Positions 26,521 through 37,096 of a stretch of 64,000 nucleotides of DNA are shown piece after piece; positions within the stretch are counted from its first letter, which is position 1; every line of letters begins with the position of its first letter. The notes under the pieces are model-generated. The model was not told where the DNA came from. It searched no databases and saw nothing but the letters and a program-made list of their open reading frames with translations. The translations under genes and the position numbers were made by a program. The stretch lies in NCBI RefSeq assembly GCF_017315725.1, contig NZ_JAFLRG010000001.1, forward strand, positions 1,426,001-1,490,000, given 5' to 3'. The stretch is from Trinickia acidisoli (GTDB lineage: Bacteria > Pseudomonadota > Gammaproteobacteria > Burkholderiales > Burkholderiaceae).

Positions 26521-27492
26521 TCATTGTTCTATGTCGCCGACGATCTCTTCGATCCTTTGCCGAATTTCCGGTGTGATGCGCGCGGCTATTTCCGTCGCTT
26601 TCATGTTCTCCCCGATCTGCTCGACCCGGGAGGCGCCGGTAATCACAGTGCTGACATGCGGGTTCTTGAGCACCCAGGCGATCGCCAGTTGGCCTATCGT
26701 GCAGCCGAGCTCCTGCGCCACCGTGCCGAGTTGAGCCACGCGTTCGTTCTTGGCGGTGTCGGTTAGCCGTCCGCGCAACCAATCGTAGCCTTCCAACTGC
26801 GCCCGGCTGCCCTCGGGTACGCCAGCCCGATACTTACCCGTCAGCAACCCCGATGCGAGCGGGCTCCATGTCGTCAAGCCGAGGCCGATGTCTTCATAGA
26901 GCCGCTTGTATTCTTGCTCGACGCGCTTGCGGCAAAACAAGTTGTATTGCGGCTGCTCCATCACTGGCTTGTGCAGATGATGGCGCTCGGCGATTTCGTA
27001 AGCGGCGCGGATCTCGTCGGCGCTCCATTCCGAAGTGCCCCAATAAAGCGCCTTGCCGCGCGCGATCATGTCGCTCATCGCCCAGACCGTTTCTTCGAGC
27101 GGCGTGTTGGGATCGGCGCGATGGCAAAACACGAGGTCGACGTAATCGAGTTGTAGGCGGGCGAGCGAACTGTCGATCGCGTCGTGCAGGTACTTGCGAT
27201 TGAGCGTGTGGTACTGATTGGGCGCTTCGCGCAGGCCCCAATAGAATTTCGTCGAAATCACGTAGCTCACGCGCGGCCAAGCGAGCTCCTTGAGCGCATG
27301 TCCCATGATTTCTTCGGCTTTGCCGCCTGCGTAAACTTCGGCGTTGTCGAAGAAATTGACGCCCGCGTCCCGCGCTGCGGCGAGTGATTCGCGCGCGGCG
27401 TGTCGATCCACTTGGCTGCCGTAAGTCACCCACGAGCCCAGCGATAGCTCGCTGACTTGCAGGCCCGAACGGCCGAGTCGCCGGTAATTCAT
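26521..27492 (-). CDS. Aldo/keto reductase, Kv-beta-like group
   Basis: A 323-aa NADPH-dependent reductase with TIM-barrel motifs: LGSWVTYG, catalytic Asp and Tyr in [11 protein letters not shown], Lys in VISTKFYWG, His in VFCHRAD, and the NADPH-binding end [14 protein letters not shown]. Resembles the potassium-channel beta-subunit group. The substrate cannot be told from sequence. Stands alone, divergent from bdhA. Confidence 0.88.
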   Translation of the reverse strand: MNYRRLGRSGLQVSELSLGSWVTYGSQVDRHAARESLAAARDAGVNFFDNAEVYAGGKAEEIMGHALKELAWPRVSYVISTKFYWGLREAPNQYHTLNRKYLHDAIDSSLARLQLDYVDLVFCHRADPNTPLEETVWAMSDMIARGKALYWGTSEWSADEIRAAYEIAERHHLHKPVMEQPQYNLFCRKRVEQEYKRLYEDIGLGLTTWSPLASGLLTGKYRAGVPEGSRAQLEGYDWLRGRLTDTAKNERVAQLGTVAQELGCTIGQLAIAWVLKNPHVSTVITGASRVEQIGENMKATEIAARITPEIRQRIEEIVGDIEQ

Positions 27493-27687
27493 GTACGTCT
27501 CCTTGGTGTCGTGAACAGCCAGAGCTTAATCCGATTTGCGGCAAGTCGCGCTCGCGCCGGCCGTTCGGGCACAATAGCGAAGTCGGTCGCGGTGCGGCAC
27601 TCGGCCGAAAGGCATATGAAATTCTGCCAGGTTGCGACGCGCCGCGCGCCATGATGTCATTGTCCAACCATGCTTGAGAGGTGACGA

Positions 27688-28485
27688 ATGTCGTCGTTGA
27701 ATACGAATCTGAACGGGAAGGCCGCGGTCGTGACGGGTGCGGCGAGCGGGATCGGCAAGGAAATCGCGCGTACGCTCGCGGCCCAGGGCGCGGCCGTGGC
27801 GATTGCCGATTTGAATCTGGCCGGAGCCCAGGCGGTTGCGGAGCAAATCGTCGCGGAGGGCGGCAAGGCGCTCGGCATCGCCATGGACGTGACGAATGAA
27901 GACGCCGTCAATCGCGGCATCGACGAAGTCGCGGCGAAATTCGGTTCCGTCGACATTCTCGTATCGAATGCCGGAATCCAGATCGTCAATCCGATCGAAA
28001 ACTACAGCTTCTCCGATTGGAAGAAGATGCAGGCCATTCACGTCGACGGTGCCTTCCTCACCACGAAGGCCGCGCTCAAGCACATGTACCAGGGCGATCG
28101 CGGCGGCGTGGTCATCTATATGGGCTCGGTGCATTCGCACGAGGCATCGCCGTTGAAGTCCGCCTACGTCGCTGCCAAGCATGCGTTGCTCGGCCTGTCG
28201 CGGGTTCTTGCGAAGGAAGGCGCCGCGCACAACGTCCGCTCGCACGTCGTGTGCCCCGGCTTCGTGCGCACGCCGCTCGTCGACAAACAGATCCCCGAGC
28301 AGGCGAAGGAGCTCGGCATCACTGAAGAAGAAGTGATCAAGCGTGTCATGCTCGGCCAGACGGTCGATGGCGTGTTCACCACGGTGGAGGATGTCGCGCA
28401 GACCGTACTGTTCCTGTGCACGTTCCCGAGTGCCGCGTTGACGGGGCAGTCGTTCCTCGTATCGCACGGCTGGTGCATGATCTAA
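27688..28485 (+). CDS. bdhA: D-3-hydroxybutyrate dehydrogenase
   Basis: A 265-aa classical short-chain dehydrogenase: cofactor motif GAASGIG, NAG (VSNAGIQ), catalytic YVAAK, and C-terminal [13 protein letters not shown]. The pattern [19 protein letters not shown] fits 3-hydroxybutyrate dehydrogenase, which oxidises 3-hydroxybutyrate to acetoacetate during polyhydroxybutyrate breakdown. The patatin gene follows 13 bp later and is probably co-transcribed. Confidence 0.88.
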   Translation: MSSLNTNLNGKAAVVTGAASGIGKEIARTLAAQGAAVAIADLNLAGAQAVAEQIVAEGGKALGIAMDVTNEDAVNRGIDEVAAKFGSVDILVSNAGIQIVNPIENYSFSDWKKMQAIHVDGAFLTTKAALKHMYQGDRGGVVIYMGSVHSHEASPLKSAYVAAKHALLGLSRVLAKEGAAHNVRSHVVCPGFVRTPLVDKQIPEQAKELGITEEEVIKRVMLGQTVDGVFTTVEDVAQTVLFLCTFPSAALTGQSFLVSHGWCMI

Positions 28486-28498
28486 AGAAGGAGGCGAG

Positions 28499-29740
28499 AT
28501 GGGGCAGCGCAATGCTATGCGGCGTGTTCGCGCGGGTGCGACATCCGCGGATACCGGCGGGCAGCACGCGGCAGGGCGAGGGGCCGGCGCCGTACCGCCG
28601 GCTGCCTTGCCTCCCTATCAAACGGTGGCGCTCGTCTTGCAAGGCGGCGGGGCGCTCGGCGCATATCAAGCCGGCGTCTACGAGGGCTTGCACGAAGCCG
28701 GCATCCTGCCCAATTGGATCGCGGGGATTTCGATCGGCGCGATCAATACCGCGATCATCGCCGGCAACGCGCCGAAGGATCGCGTGTCGAAATTGAAAGC
28801 GTTCTGGGACACGGTATGTCAGCCCGCATACGGGTTTCCGTTGCCGCCGGCCGTCGAGCACGCGTTCTTCGATTCGTCTACCCCCGTACGTACCGCCTTT
28901 ACCACCATGCAGGCACTGAGTGCGCTAGTCGACGGCCAAAGAGGCTTCTTCGTGCCGCGCATGCCGCCGCCTCTGCCGTTTGTTTCAGGTACGCCCGGCA
29001 CCGCCAGTTGGTACGACACCGCACCGCTCAAGTCGACGCTCGAGCGCTTGTGCGATTTCGACCGGATCAATTCGGGCGAGACACGCGTTTCGATTGCGGC
29101 GGTCAATGTCGGCACCGGCAACTTCGCTTATTTCGACAATCAGCATACGAAGCTGCGGGCCGAACATTTCATCGCTTCCGGTTCGCTGCCGCCCGGTTTC
29201 GCCGCGACCGAGATCGACGGCGAGTACTACTGGGACGGCGGACTCATGTCCAACACGCCGCTGTCCGAGGTTATCCAAGCTTCTCCGCGTCGCGATACGC
29301 TCGCGTTTCAGGTCGATTTGTGGAGCGCGCAGGGTCCCGTGCCGACGAACCTCACGGACGTGCAAGGGCGCATGAAAGACATTCAATACTCGAGCCGCAC
29401 GCGCCTCGTGACCGACATGATGCAGCACTCGCAGCGCTTCAGACACGTGCTGCGCGAAGTGCTCACGCGCGTTGCGCCCGAGCATCGCGACGATCCGTGG
29501 TGCAAGCTGGCCGAGGAGTTGTCGTCCTCGCACCGCTACAACGTGGTCGAGTTGATTTATCGCGACAAGGAATTCGACGGCAACTACAAGGACTACCAGT
29601 TCGGTCTGTCGACGATGAACGTGCATTGGAGTAGCGGCTTGCGCGACATCCGCGAGAGCTTGGTGCAACCGGGCTGGCTCGACATGCCCGAGAACGATGC
29701 GGGGTTCGTCACCCACGACATCCATCGCGACCGTCGTTAA
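28499..29740 (+). CDS. Patatin-like phospholipase with DUF3734 tail
   Basis: A 413-aa lipid acyl hydrolase. Patatin motifs: LQGGGALGAYQAGVY (oxyanion hole), GISIG (Ser nucleophile) and DGG (catalytic Asp). The region after about residue 280 matches the DUF3734 extension. The first 40 residues are Gly/Ala-rich and may not all be translated. Its coupling to bdhA suggests a role in polyhydroxybutyrate or membrane-lipid turnover, which is inference. Confidence 0.85.
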   Translation: MGQRNAMRRVRAGATSADTGGQHAAGRGAGAVPPAALPPYQTVALVLQGGGALGAYQAGVYEGLHEAGILPNWIAGISIGAINTAIIAGNAPKDRVSKLKAFWDTVCQPAYGFPLPPAVEHAFFDSSTPVRTAFTTMQALSALVDGQRGFFVPRMPPPLPFVSGTPGTASWYDTAPLKSTLERLCDFDRINSGETRVSIAAVNVGTGNFAYFDNQHTKLRAEHFIASGSLPPGFAATEIDGEYYWDGGLMSNTPLSEVIQASPRRDTLAFQVDLWSAQGPVPTNLTDVQGRMKDIQYSSRTRLVTDMMQHSQRFRHVLREVLTRVAPEHRDDPWCKLAEELSSSHRYNVVELIYRDKEFDGNYKDYQFGLSTMNVHWSSGLRDIRESLVQPGWLDMPENDAGFVTHDIHRDRR

Positions 29741-29753
29741 AGTTCGACGGTGC

Positions 29754-29782
29754 AAAAAAACGGCGCCCTGAAAAGGGCGCCG
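29754..29782 (-). terminator. Intrinsic terminator of the aminotransferase gene
   Basis: On the minus strand GGCGCCCT, loop TTTC, AGGGCGCC is followed by G and a run of seven T. A strong stem-loop 56 bases past the aminotransferase stop. Confidence 0.9.
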
Positions 29783-29837
29783 CGCCGTGCGTGTCGCACC
29801 GCGTAGGCCGCGCATCGCGCGCGACCCGCATGCACCA

Positions 29838-31037
29838 TTACTTCAGCACGTGTGCGATCGCGTTCGCCACCGTTTCGATGTTGCGCGTGTTCAGTGCCGC
29901 CACGCAAATGCGGCCCGTGCCCACCGCGTAAATGCCGAACTCTTCGCGAAGGCGATCCACTTGGGCGGAACTCAAGCCCGAGTAGGAGAACATGCCGCGC
30001 TGCGCGTTGACGAAGCTGAAGTCGCGCGTCACGCCGGCGCCCTTCAGGCGTTCGACGATACCGTTGCGCATGGCGCGAATGCGCTCGCGCATTTCGCCGA
30101 GTTCCTGCTCCCACATCGTGCGCAATGCCGGCGTGCCGAGCACCGTCGCCACGATCGCGCCGCCGTGCGTCGGCGGGTTCGAATAGTTCGTGCGGATCAC
30201 GCGCTTCAGTTGCGAGAGCACACGCACCGCTTCATCCTTGCTGTCGGCGATGATCGACAGCGCGCCCACGCGCTCGCCGTACAGCGAGAACGACTTCGAG
30301 AACGACGACGACACGAACACGTTCAACTCGGCCGCGGCGAACAGGCGCACGGCTGCCGCGTCGGCGTCGATGCCGTCGCCGAAGCCTTGATAGGCGATGT
30401 CGAGGAACGGCACGAGGCCGCGTGCCTTGACGACCTCGGCGATCTGCTTCCATTGCGCGTCGCTCAGGTCGACACCGGTCGGGTTGTGGCAGCAAGCGTG
30501 CAACACGATGATCGTGCCGGCCGGATAGCTGTTCAGCGCGGCGAGCATCGCCTCGAAATTGACGCCGTGCGTATGCGCGTCGTAGTAGGGGTAGGCGACC
30601 ACCTCGAAGCCGGCGCTTTCGAACAGTGCACGGTGGTTTTCCCAGCTCGGGTCGCTGATCGCAACCTTCGCATTCGGGTTCACGCGCTTCAGGAAATCGG
30701 CGCCGATCTTCAGCGCGCCCGTGCCGCCGAGCGCCTGCGCCGTCACGACGCGGCCCGCGGCGATCAGCGGCGACGTTTCGCCAAGCAGCAGCTTTTGTAC
30801 GGCGGCATCGTAAGCCGCGATCCCTTCGATCGGCAGGTAGCCGCGCGGCAGCGCTGCATCGACACGCGCTTTTTCCGCCTCGCGAACCGCGCGCAGCAGC
30901 GGAATCTTGCCTTCCTCGTTCGTATAGACGCCTACGCCGAGGTTGACTTTGGTCGGGCGTGTATCGGCGTTGAAGGCCTCGTTGAGGCCGAGGATCGGGT
31001 CGCGGGGAGCGAGTTCGACAGCGGAGAACAGGGACAT
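29838..31037 (-). CDS. Aromatic/aspartate aminotransferase
   Basis: A 399-aa class I PLP aminotransferase: NLGVGVYTNEEGKIPLL near the N-terminus, CCHNPTGVD, and PLP lysine in SSSFSKSFSLYGER. These fit the AspC/TyrB subgroup that transfers amino groups between aspartate or aromatic amino acids and 2-oxoglutarate. The ATG at 31037 gives the family N-terminus MSLFSAVELAPRDPILGL; longer in-frame starts are not credible. Divergent from uvrB. Confidence 0.92.
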   Translation of the reverse strand: MSLFSAVELAPRDPILGLNEAFNADTRPTKVNLGVGVYTNEEGKIPLLRAVREAEKARVDAALPRGYLPIEGIAAYDAAVQKLLLGETSPLIAAGRVVTAQALGGTGALKIGADFLKRVNPNAKVAISDPSWENHRALFESAGFEVVAYPYYDAHTHGVNFEAMLAALNSYPAGTIIVLHACCHNPTGVDLSDAQWKQIAEVVKARGLVPFLDIAYQGFGDGIDADAAAVRLFAAAELNVFVSSSFSKSFSLYGERVGALSIIADSKDEAVRVLSQLKRVIRTNYSNPPTHGGAIVATVLGTPALRTMWEQELGEMRERIRAMRNGIVERLKGAGVTRDFSFVNAQRGMFSYSGLSSAQVDRLREEFGIYAVGTGRICVAALNTRNIETVANAIAHVLK

Positions 31038-31374
31038 GGTGTCTATCGGCGGTAGTAAGAAACGGGCAGGCTCTGCATGCGCCTCGTATCCGCCGGTGAA
31101 GCGGGCGGATCGGGAGCCGACGTCTTCGGCTCGGCGGGCGCGAAATACGAGATTGTAACGAATCCCGTCGCCGTGTTCGCGCGCTTTTGCTGCAAGCGTG
31201 GCGAATGTGCGTGAACGGTCGTGCATTTTTCGGTGTGTTCGGACCCGAAATTCGGACTCGAACGACGTCCCGACCTGCGGCAGGGGGCGGTTCGCGCCAG
31301 GGTGGCGCGACGCTGCCCGCGCGTTCGCGAAACGCTAGAATGGTTGTTTTGTCGGCGAAGGAAGCGCCATTTCC
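31038..31374. other. Divergent promoter region between the aminotransferase gene and uvrB
   Basis: About 340 bp. TAGAAT at 31336-31341 could be a -10 box for uvrB, but no -35 match is evident. I looked for CTGT-N8-ACAG and found no LexA box, although uvrB is an SOS gene in some species. No RNA gene or reading frame was supported. Confidence 0.45.
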
Positions 31375-33465
31375 ATGTCCGAAGCTCATCCCCATGCCGC
31401 TGAAGTCCTCGACGAATCGAAGTTCGTCGAATTCGAGGGCTCGCCGTTTCACCTCTACCAACCGTATCCGCCGGCCGGCGACCAGCCGAGCGCCATCGCG
31501 CAGCTCGTCGAGGGCGTCGAGGACGGCTTGTCGTACCAGACGCTGCTCGGCGTAACGGGCTCGGGCAAGACGTTCACGATGGCGAACGTGATTGCCAAGC
31601 TCGGGCGGCCCGCCATCGTGTTCGCACCGAACAAGACGCTGGCCGCGCAGCTCTACTCGGAGTTTCGCGAGTTCTTTCCGCGCAACGCGGTCGAGTACTT
31701 CGTCTCGTACTACGACTACTATCAGCCGGAAGCCTATGTGCCGCAGCGCGATCTGTTCATCGAGAAAGATTCCTCGATCAACGAGCACATCGAGCAGATG
31801 CGCCTGTCCGCCACCAAGAGCTTGATGGAGCGGCGCGACGTGGTGATCGTGGCGACCGTGTCGGCGATTTACGGTATCGGCAACCCGAGCGAATATCACC
31901 AAATGATCTTGACGCTGCGCACGGGCGACAAGATCGGCCAGCGCGACGTCATCGCCCGCTTGATTGCGATGCAGTACAACCGCAACGAAGCCGATTTCCA
32001 GCGCGGGGCGTTCCGTGTGCGCGGCGATACCATCGACGTGTTTCCGGCCGAGCATGCCGAAATGGCGCTGCGCATCGAGCTGTTCGACGACGAAGTGGAG
32101 TCGTTGCAGCTCTTCGATCCACTGACGGGCCGCGTTCGGCAAAAGATCGTGCGCTTCACGGTGTATCCGTCCTCGCACTACGTTACGCCGCGCGAAACGG
32201 TCATGCGTGCGGTCGAGACGATCAAGGACGAGTTGCGCGAGCGTCTCGAATTCTTCTACGCCGAAAGCAAACTCGTCGAGGCGCAGCGTCTCGAGCAGCG
32301 GACCCGCTTCGATCTCGAGATGCTGCAGGAGCTCGGCTTTTGCAAAGGCATCGAAAACTATTCGCGGCATTTCTCGGGTGCGGCCCCCGGCGAGCCGCCG
32401 CCGACGCTCGTCGATTATCTGCCGCCGGACGCGGTCATGCTGCTCGACGAATCGCACGTGCTGATCGGGCAGCTCAACGCGATGTACAACGGCGACCGTT
32501 CGCGCAAGGAAAATCTCGTGCAATACGGTTTCCGGCTGCCTTCTGCGCTCGATAACCGGCCGCTCAAGTTTCCCGAGTTCGAACACAAGATGCGCCAAGC
32601 CGTTTTCGTCTCGGCCACGCCGGCCGATTACGAGAAAAAGAAGACGGGGCAGGTCGTGGAGCAAGTCGTACGACCGACGGGGCTCGTCGATCCGATCGTG
32701 CAAGTGCGCCCGGCACGCACGCAGGTGGACGACGTGCTCAGCGAGATCAACGCGCGCGTGGCCGCGAACGACCGCGTGCTCGTGACGGTGCTGACAAAGC
32801 GCATGGCCGAGCAGCTCACGGAGTTCCTCGCCGATCACGGTGTCAAGGTGCGTTATCTGCACAGCGATATCGATACCGTCGAGCGCGTCGAAATCATCCG
32901 CGATCTGCGGCTCGGTGCCTTCGATGTATTGGTCGGGATCAACTTGTTGCGCGAGGGTCTCGACATCCCCGAGGTATCGCTCGTGGCGATTCTCGATTCG
33001 GACAAGGAAGGCTTTCTGCGCGCGGAGCGCTCGCTGATTCAGACGATCGGCCGAGCGGCGCGCAACGTGAACGGCACGGCGATCCTCTATGCCGACCGGA
33101 TCACCGATTCGATGCGCCGCGCGATCGACGAGACCGAGCGGCGCCGCGCCAAGCAGATTGCCCACAACGAACGCATGGGCATTACGCCGCGCGGTGTCGT
33201 CAAGCGGGTCAAGGACATCATCGACGGTGTCTACAACGCCGACGAAGCGCGTGCGGAATTGAAGGAGATGCAGCAGCGCGCCAAGTTCGAGGACATGTCG
33301 GAGAAGGATCTCGCCAAGGAACTCAAACGGCTCGAGAAGCAGATGATGGAGCACGCCAAGAATCTCGAATTCGAAAAGGCGGCCGCGGCGCGCGACCAAC
33401 TGGCCGTACTGCGCGAGCGTGTGTTCGGGGCGAATGTGGGCGACTCGGTTCCCGGGGCGAATTGA
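31375..33465 (+). CDS. uvrB: Excinuclease ABC subunit B
   Basis: A 696-aa DNA-damage recognition helicase of nucleotide excision repair. Walker A GVTGSGKT, the beta-hairpin region [17 protein letters not shown] (Walker B), helicase motif [12 protein letters not shown], and a C-terminal UvrC-binding UVR motif ([23 protein letters not shown] region). Full length. Confidence 0.97.
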   Translation: MSEAHPHAAEVLDESKFVEFEGSPFHLYQPYPPAGDQPSAIAQLVEGVEDGLSYQTLLGVTGSGKTFTMANVIAKLGRPAIVFAPNKTLAAQLYSEFREFFPRNAVEYFVSYYDYYQPEAYVPQRDLFIEKDSSINEHIEQMRLSATKSLMERRDVVIVATVSAIYGIGNPSEYHQMILTLRTGDKIGQRDVIARLIAMQYNRNEADFQRGAFRVRGDTIDVFPAEHAEMALRIELFDDEVESLQLFDPLTGRVRQKIVRFTVYPSSHYVTPRETVMRAVETIKDELRERLEFFYAESKLVEAQRLEQRTRFDLEMLQELGFCKGIENYSRHFSGAAPGEPPPTLVDYLPPDAVMLLDESHVLIGQLNAMYNGDRSRKENLVQYGFRLPSALDNRPLKFPEFEHKMRQAVFVSATPADYEKKKTGQVVEQVVRPTGLVDPIVQVRPARTQVDDVLSEINARVAANDRVLVTVLTKRMAEQLTEFLADHGVKVRYLHSDIDTVERVEIIRDLRLGAFDVLVGINLLREGLDIPEVSLVAILDSDKEGFLRAERSLIQTIGRAARNVNGTAILYADRITDSMRRAIDETERRRAKQIAHNERMGITPRGVVKRVKDIIDGVYNADEARAELKEMQQRAKFEDMSEKDLAKELKRLEKQMMEHAKNLEFEKAAAARDQLAVLRERVFGANVGDSVPGAN

Positions 33466-33544
33466 GGGCGGGGCGCGACGCAAGGAATCGGGTGCGCTAA
33501 AGGGTCGCTTGGTCCGGGTGGAGTATTCGTGTACACTTATACTT

Positions 33545-33561
33545 GATTGATAATCGTTCGC
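33545..33561. promoter_or_regulatory. Fur-box-like site before ftrA
   Basis: GATTGATAATCGTTCGC agrees with about 12 of 17 aligned positions of the Fur consensus GATAATGATAATCATTATC. It lies 153 bases before the ftrA ATG. Iron-repressed control of ftrABCD is expected from the family; the site itself is a moderate match. Confidence 0.5.
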
Positions 33562-33714
33562 ATTCGCGTTTGCATTTTCATACGGGCGCGACACAGTCGA
33601 AGCGTGAAAAGGCGCGCGGTCGCGTCAATTGTCAATTCACGGCATTTTTTTGCGACATGCGCGATTTGCGCTTCGCCATCCGATATCCAATTAAGGCAAA
33701 AAGAGGAGTTTTCG

Positions 33715-34263
33715 ATGCAGCGTTCCACCTGGATTGTGAGCGGCGTGGCAGCCATAGCGGCGATAACCGCGATAGCGGCGTCGGCGGCCGAATATCCGAT
33801 CGGCAAGGCTCAGGTGCAGGGCGGCATGGAAATCGGCGCGGTTTATCTGCAGCCGATCACGATGGATCCCGAAGGGATGATGCGCAAGGCGTCGGATTCC
33901 GATGTCCACCTCGAAGCCGACATCCACGCCGTAAAAAACAATCCGACAGGCTTCGCGGAAGGTGATTGGATGCCTTATCTGCAAGTCCATTACCAATTGA
34001 CGAAGGTCGGTTCGACGCAGTCGATCAAGGGCGATCTGATGCCCATGGTGGCGAGCGACGGCCCGCACTACGGCGACAACGTCAAGCTGTTCGGGGCTGG
34101 CAAATACCATTTGACGCTCGTGGTCGAGCCGCCGATGCAAACGGGTCATATGGCGTTCGGGCGCCATATCGATAAAGAAACGGGCGTCGGTCCGTGGTTC
34201 AAGCCGATCACGCTGCAATACGACTTCACGTTCGCCGGCATCGGCAAGAAGGGCGGCTACTAA
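33715..34263 (+). CDS. ftrA: FtrA, periplasmic iron-binding protein (P19/Tp34 family)
   Basis: A 182-aa exported protein with signal peptide (ending SAA before EYPIGKAQVQGGMEIGAVYLQPI). Family hallmarks are the metal-ligand segment GGMEIGAVYL, HLEADIHA and GHMAFGRH, rich in Met and His. In FtrABCD systems it delivers iron to the permease FtrC. AAGAGGAG precedes the ATG at 33715; the frame is open further upstream but without a credible start. First gene of the operon. Confidence 0.92.
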   Translation: MQRSTWIVSGVAAIAAITAIAASAAEYPIGKAQVQGGMEIGAVYLQPITMDPEGMMRKASDSDVHLEADIHAVKNNPTGFAEGDWMPYLQVHYQLTKVGSTQSIKGDLMPMVASDGPHYGDNVKLFGAGKYHLTLVVEPPMQTGHMAFGRHIDKETGVGPWFKPITLQYDFTFAGIGKKGGY

Positions 34264-34292
34264 GTCGCACGGCTCGGTATAGGGGAACAATC

Positions 34293-34625
34293 ATGAAATT
34301 GGGTTCGAAGGCCACGCTGGCTTGCCTGCTCGCCGTTGCCGGGATGGCCGCGCACGCCGACGACGCCGTGACGGTCAAGCTCGACATGGCTGACGGCAAG
34401 TTGACGCCCGCGCGCATCGAAGTGCCGGCGGGCAAGCGTATTCGGATCGAGGTGAGCAACACCGGCAAGGGTGCGGCGGAATTCGAAAGCGTCGAATTGC
34501 GCAAGGAAAAGGTGCTTGCGCCCGGTGCTCAGTCGGTCGTCGTGATTGCGCCCCAAACGCCGGGCGAATACAAGTTCTTCGACGATTTCCACCAGTCGGC
34601 GCGAGGCGTCATCGTCGTCAAATAG
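34293..34625 (+). CDS. ftrB: FtrB, periplasmic cupredoxin-like protein
   Basis: A 110-aa protein with signal peptide (LACLLAVAGMAAHA) and a cupredoxin-like domain: RIEVPAGKRIRIEVSNTG, then FFDDFHQSARGVIVV. In the Bordetella/Burkholderia FtrABCD ferrous uptake system this component is thought to oxidise Fe(II) for the permease. Thirty bases after ftrA. Confidence 0.88.
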   Translation: MKLGSKATLACLLAVAGMAAHADDAVTVKLDMADGKLTPARIEVPAGKRIRIEVSNTGKGAAEFESVELRKEKVLAPGAQSVVVIAPQTPGEYKFFDDFHQSARGVIVVK

Positions 34626-34672
34626 CGGTTTTTGCTCGCGGTGGTGGAACGCTGCGCGTTCAGGAGTTTGAG

Positions 34673-35515
34673 ATGGGCCAGGTAGTGTTCGTCGTATGGC
34701 GCGAAAGCGTCGAGGCTTTGCTCGTCGTGGGCATTCTTTACGCGTGGCTGAAGAATGGCGACACCGATGCGCGGCGAGGTTTGCCGTTTCTGTGGGCGGG
34801 CGTGGGCGCCGGGGTGCTGGCAGCCGTCGCGCTCGGCGCGGCGCTCGTCGGCTTCAGCGAAGTGCTGTCGGGCGATGCGGCCGACTACTTCCAGACAGGC
34901 ATGGTGCTGATCGCGTGCGCGCTGATCGTGCAAATGGTCCTCTGGATGAAGCGGCATGGGCGCACGCTCAAGCGCGACATGGAACGCTCGCTGCAGGATC
35001 ACACGCGCGACGGCAACGGCTGGGGTGTTGCGATTCTCGTCGCGCTCGCGATCGCGCGCGAGGGCAGCGAAACGGTCATCTTTCTTTACGGGCTCGGCTT
35101 CGGACAATCTGGGCGCGTGAGTCAAGCCGACGTGTTCGCAATCGTGCTGGGGCTCGGTCTCGCCTTCCTAACGTTCTACATCCTGCAGCTCGGCGGCCGC
35201 GTATTTTCGTGGCGCCGTTTCTTCCGTGTCACGGAAATCATGCTGCTGTTGCTCGGCGCCGGCCTGCTGCAAACCGGGGTCGACAAGCTCATCGATAAAG
35301 AGATCTTGCCGCTCGGAATCGCGCAGGTGTGGGATAGCTCCAGGATCCTCGACGATTCGAGCACCGTAGGCTCGATGGTCGCCGCGCTGACCGGCTATCG
35401 CGCGCATCCAGCACTGACCAACCTGATCGCCTACGCGCTCTATTGGCTCGTCGTCGGTTGGCTCGCGCGGCGTGCCGGTCGCGCGCCGGCCGCAGCCGCC
35501 GGCCGTCCGGCATGA
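34673..35515 (+). CDS. ftrC: FtrC, FTR1-family iron permease
   Basis: A 280-aa inner-membrane permease with seven or so helices. Two REXXE iron-binding motifs are present: RESVE (10-14) and REGSE (129-133), in transmembrane helices as in FTR1/EfeU. The Ala/Arg-rich C-terminus (WLARRAGRAPAAAAG) is cytoplasmic. Its stop overlaps the ftrD ATG (ATGA). Confidence 0.93.
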   Translation: MGQVVFVVWRESVEALLVVGILYAWLKNGDTDARRGLPFLWAGVGAGVLAAVALGAALVGFSEVLSGDAADYFQTGMVLIACALIVQMVLWMKRHGRTLKRDMERSLQDHTRDGNGWGVAILVALAIAREGSETVIFLYGLGFGQSGRVSQADVFAIVLGLGLAFLTFYILQLGGRVFSWRRFFRVTEIMLLLLGAGLLQTGVDKLIDKEILPLGIAQVWDSSRILDDSSTVGSMVAALTGYRAHPALTNLIAYALYWLVVGWLARRAGRAPAAAAGRPA

Positions 35516-36924
35516 GTACGCCGGCATGTTCCGCCGCCGATCCTAGGCGGCTCGCTCGCGTCGGTGCATGGATGCAGCGCAACGGCGCGAAGATTCGCGC
35601 CATCCAGTGGATTGTCGTTGCGGTCTACGCTTTTCTCATCATCGTTCCGGTCTGCTTGCCGTTGCCTGGTGAAAGCGCGCATCTTTGGAACAATCTGACG
35701 CTGGCTGCTCAGTTTGTCTTTTGGGGCATCTGGTGGCCGTTCGTGCTGCTCTCGATGGTCTTGCTCGGTCGGGTTTGGTGCGGTGTCCTGTGTCCTGAAG
35801 GCGCGCTGGCCGAATTCGCCAGCCGTCATGGTCGAGGGCGTGCGATTCCGCGCTGGATCCGCTGGGGCGGATGGCCGTTCGTCGCATTCGGCCTCACGAC
35901 GATCTACGGCCAAATGGTCAGCGTCTACCAGTATCCGCGCGCCGTGTTGCTCGTGCTGGGCGGCTCGACGCTGGCAGCGATGGTCATCGGCTTCCTCTAT
36001 GGTCGTGATAAACGCGTTTGGTGTCGTTACTTGTGTCCCGTGAACGGCGTGTTTTCGCTCTTGTCGCGCCTGGCTCCTTTTCACTATCGAGTCGACGAGG
36101 CCGCGTGGCGGCGTTCGTATACGGCGGGAGAGCGCGGGCATCGCGTGATTCCGATCAACTGCGCACCGTTGGTGCCGTTGAGAAACATGAAGGGGGCAGC
36201 GTCTTGCCACATGTGCGGCCGCTGCAGCGGCCATCGTGATGCCATCGCCTTGGCCTGGCGCTCGCCCTCGCACGAAGTGGTCAAGCTGGGTCGCGATGCG
36301 GCGAACGGCTGGGATACGGCGCTTATTCTGTACGGCCTGCTCGGCATCGCCATCGGTGCGTTTCACTGGACAGCGAGCCCATGGTTTATCGAGATCAAGC
36401 AGTTTCTTGCCACCTGGCTGATCGATCACGATTTCACGTGGATGCTCGATAACAATGCGCCGTGGTTCCTCCTCACGCATTACCCCGACCAAAACGACGT
36501 GTTTTCCTGGCTCGACGGCACATTGCTGATCGGCTACATCTTGGCGACAGGGTTCGTGTACGGCACAGCGTTGCTGGCGCTCGTAGCCGCGAGTGTCCGT
36601 GTGCTCGGCCCGTTCGATCGCGCGCGTTTGCACCATCTCACTCAGGCGCTCATTCCTGTAGCCGGTACGGGGGTGTTCTTGGGATTGTCCGCCACGACCT
36701 TGTCGCTGCTTCGCGCCGAGCATGTCCCGCTCGACTGGGCGTCGACGGTGCGCATCGGCGTGCTTGCAGTTGCGAATATGTGGAGCGCATGGCTCGCGTG
36801 GCGCGTGACGCGGCAGTACGCATCGCGTGTGGCGGTGCGAGTGAGTGCGATGGGGTTCGTCGTTGCTGCGCTGGCCGTTGTGGACAGCGCCTGGTGGCTA
36901 ATGTTCTGGGGCTTCGCGCGATAG
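35512..36924 (+). CDS. ftrD: FtrD, membrane polyferredoxin of the iron uptake system
   Basis: A 470-aa membrane protein of the NapH/RdxA-like ferredoxin group, with about eight transmembrane helices and cysteine motifs CGVLCPEG, CRYLCPVNG and CHMCGRC for iron-sulphur or redox centres. It is proposed to accept electrons released when Fe(II) is oxidised by FtrB. The ATG at 35512 overlaps the ftrC stop. Only three Cys pairs are visible, fewer than in classical 2[4Fe-4S] ferredoxins. Confidence 0.9.
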   Translation: MSTPACSAADPRRLARVGAWMQRNGAKIRAIQWIVVAVYAFLIIVPVCLPLPGESAHLWNNLTLAAQFVFWGIWWPFVLLSMVLLGRVWCGVLCPEGALAEFASRHGRGRAIPRWIRWGGWPFVAFGLTTIYGQMVSVYQYPRAVLLVLGGSTLAAMVIGFLYGRDKRVWCRYLCPVNGVFSLLSRLAPFHYRVDEAAWRRSYTAGERGHRVIPINCAPLVPLRNMKGAASCHMCGRCSGHRDAIALAWRSPSHEVVKLGRDAANGWDTALILYGLLGIAIGAFHWTASPWFIEIKQFLATWLIDHDFTWMLDNNAPWFLLTHYPDQNDVFSWLDGTLLIGYILATGFVYGTALLALVAASVRVLGPFDRARLHHLTQALIPVAGTGVFLGLSATTLSLLRAEHVPLDWASTVRIGVLAVANMWSAWLAWRVTRQYASRVAVRVSAMGFVVAALAVVDSAWWLMFWGFAR

Positions 36925-37096
36925 CACGACGAGGATGGAAACACACGGGGATAGAAAAAGACGGCATGGCTGGCTGCAACGTTGCTCAATCAGGTGCACG
37001 CAGGGGTCTAGACTCACGTGCTTGCCTCACGTGCTTGCGTTGCGCTGGCTACTGCCCAACACCTCTCCTGGAGGTGGTCCCCACAATACTCGGTGC

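Noticed and set aside
31038..31374. LexA box before uvrB
   Set aside because: Looked for CTGT-N8-ACAG on both strands and found none.
30232..33594. 1120-codon open frame on the minus strand across the aminotransferase gene and uvrB
   Set aside because: Antisense shadow of high-GC coding sequence. It covers two certain genes, has a compositionally odd product and no family motif.
37060..37076. CACCTC-N5-GAGGTG hairpin between ftrD and hemP as a terminator
   Set aside because: Only six pairs and no T-run on either strand.
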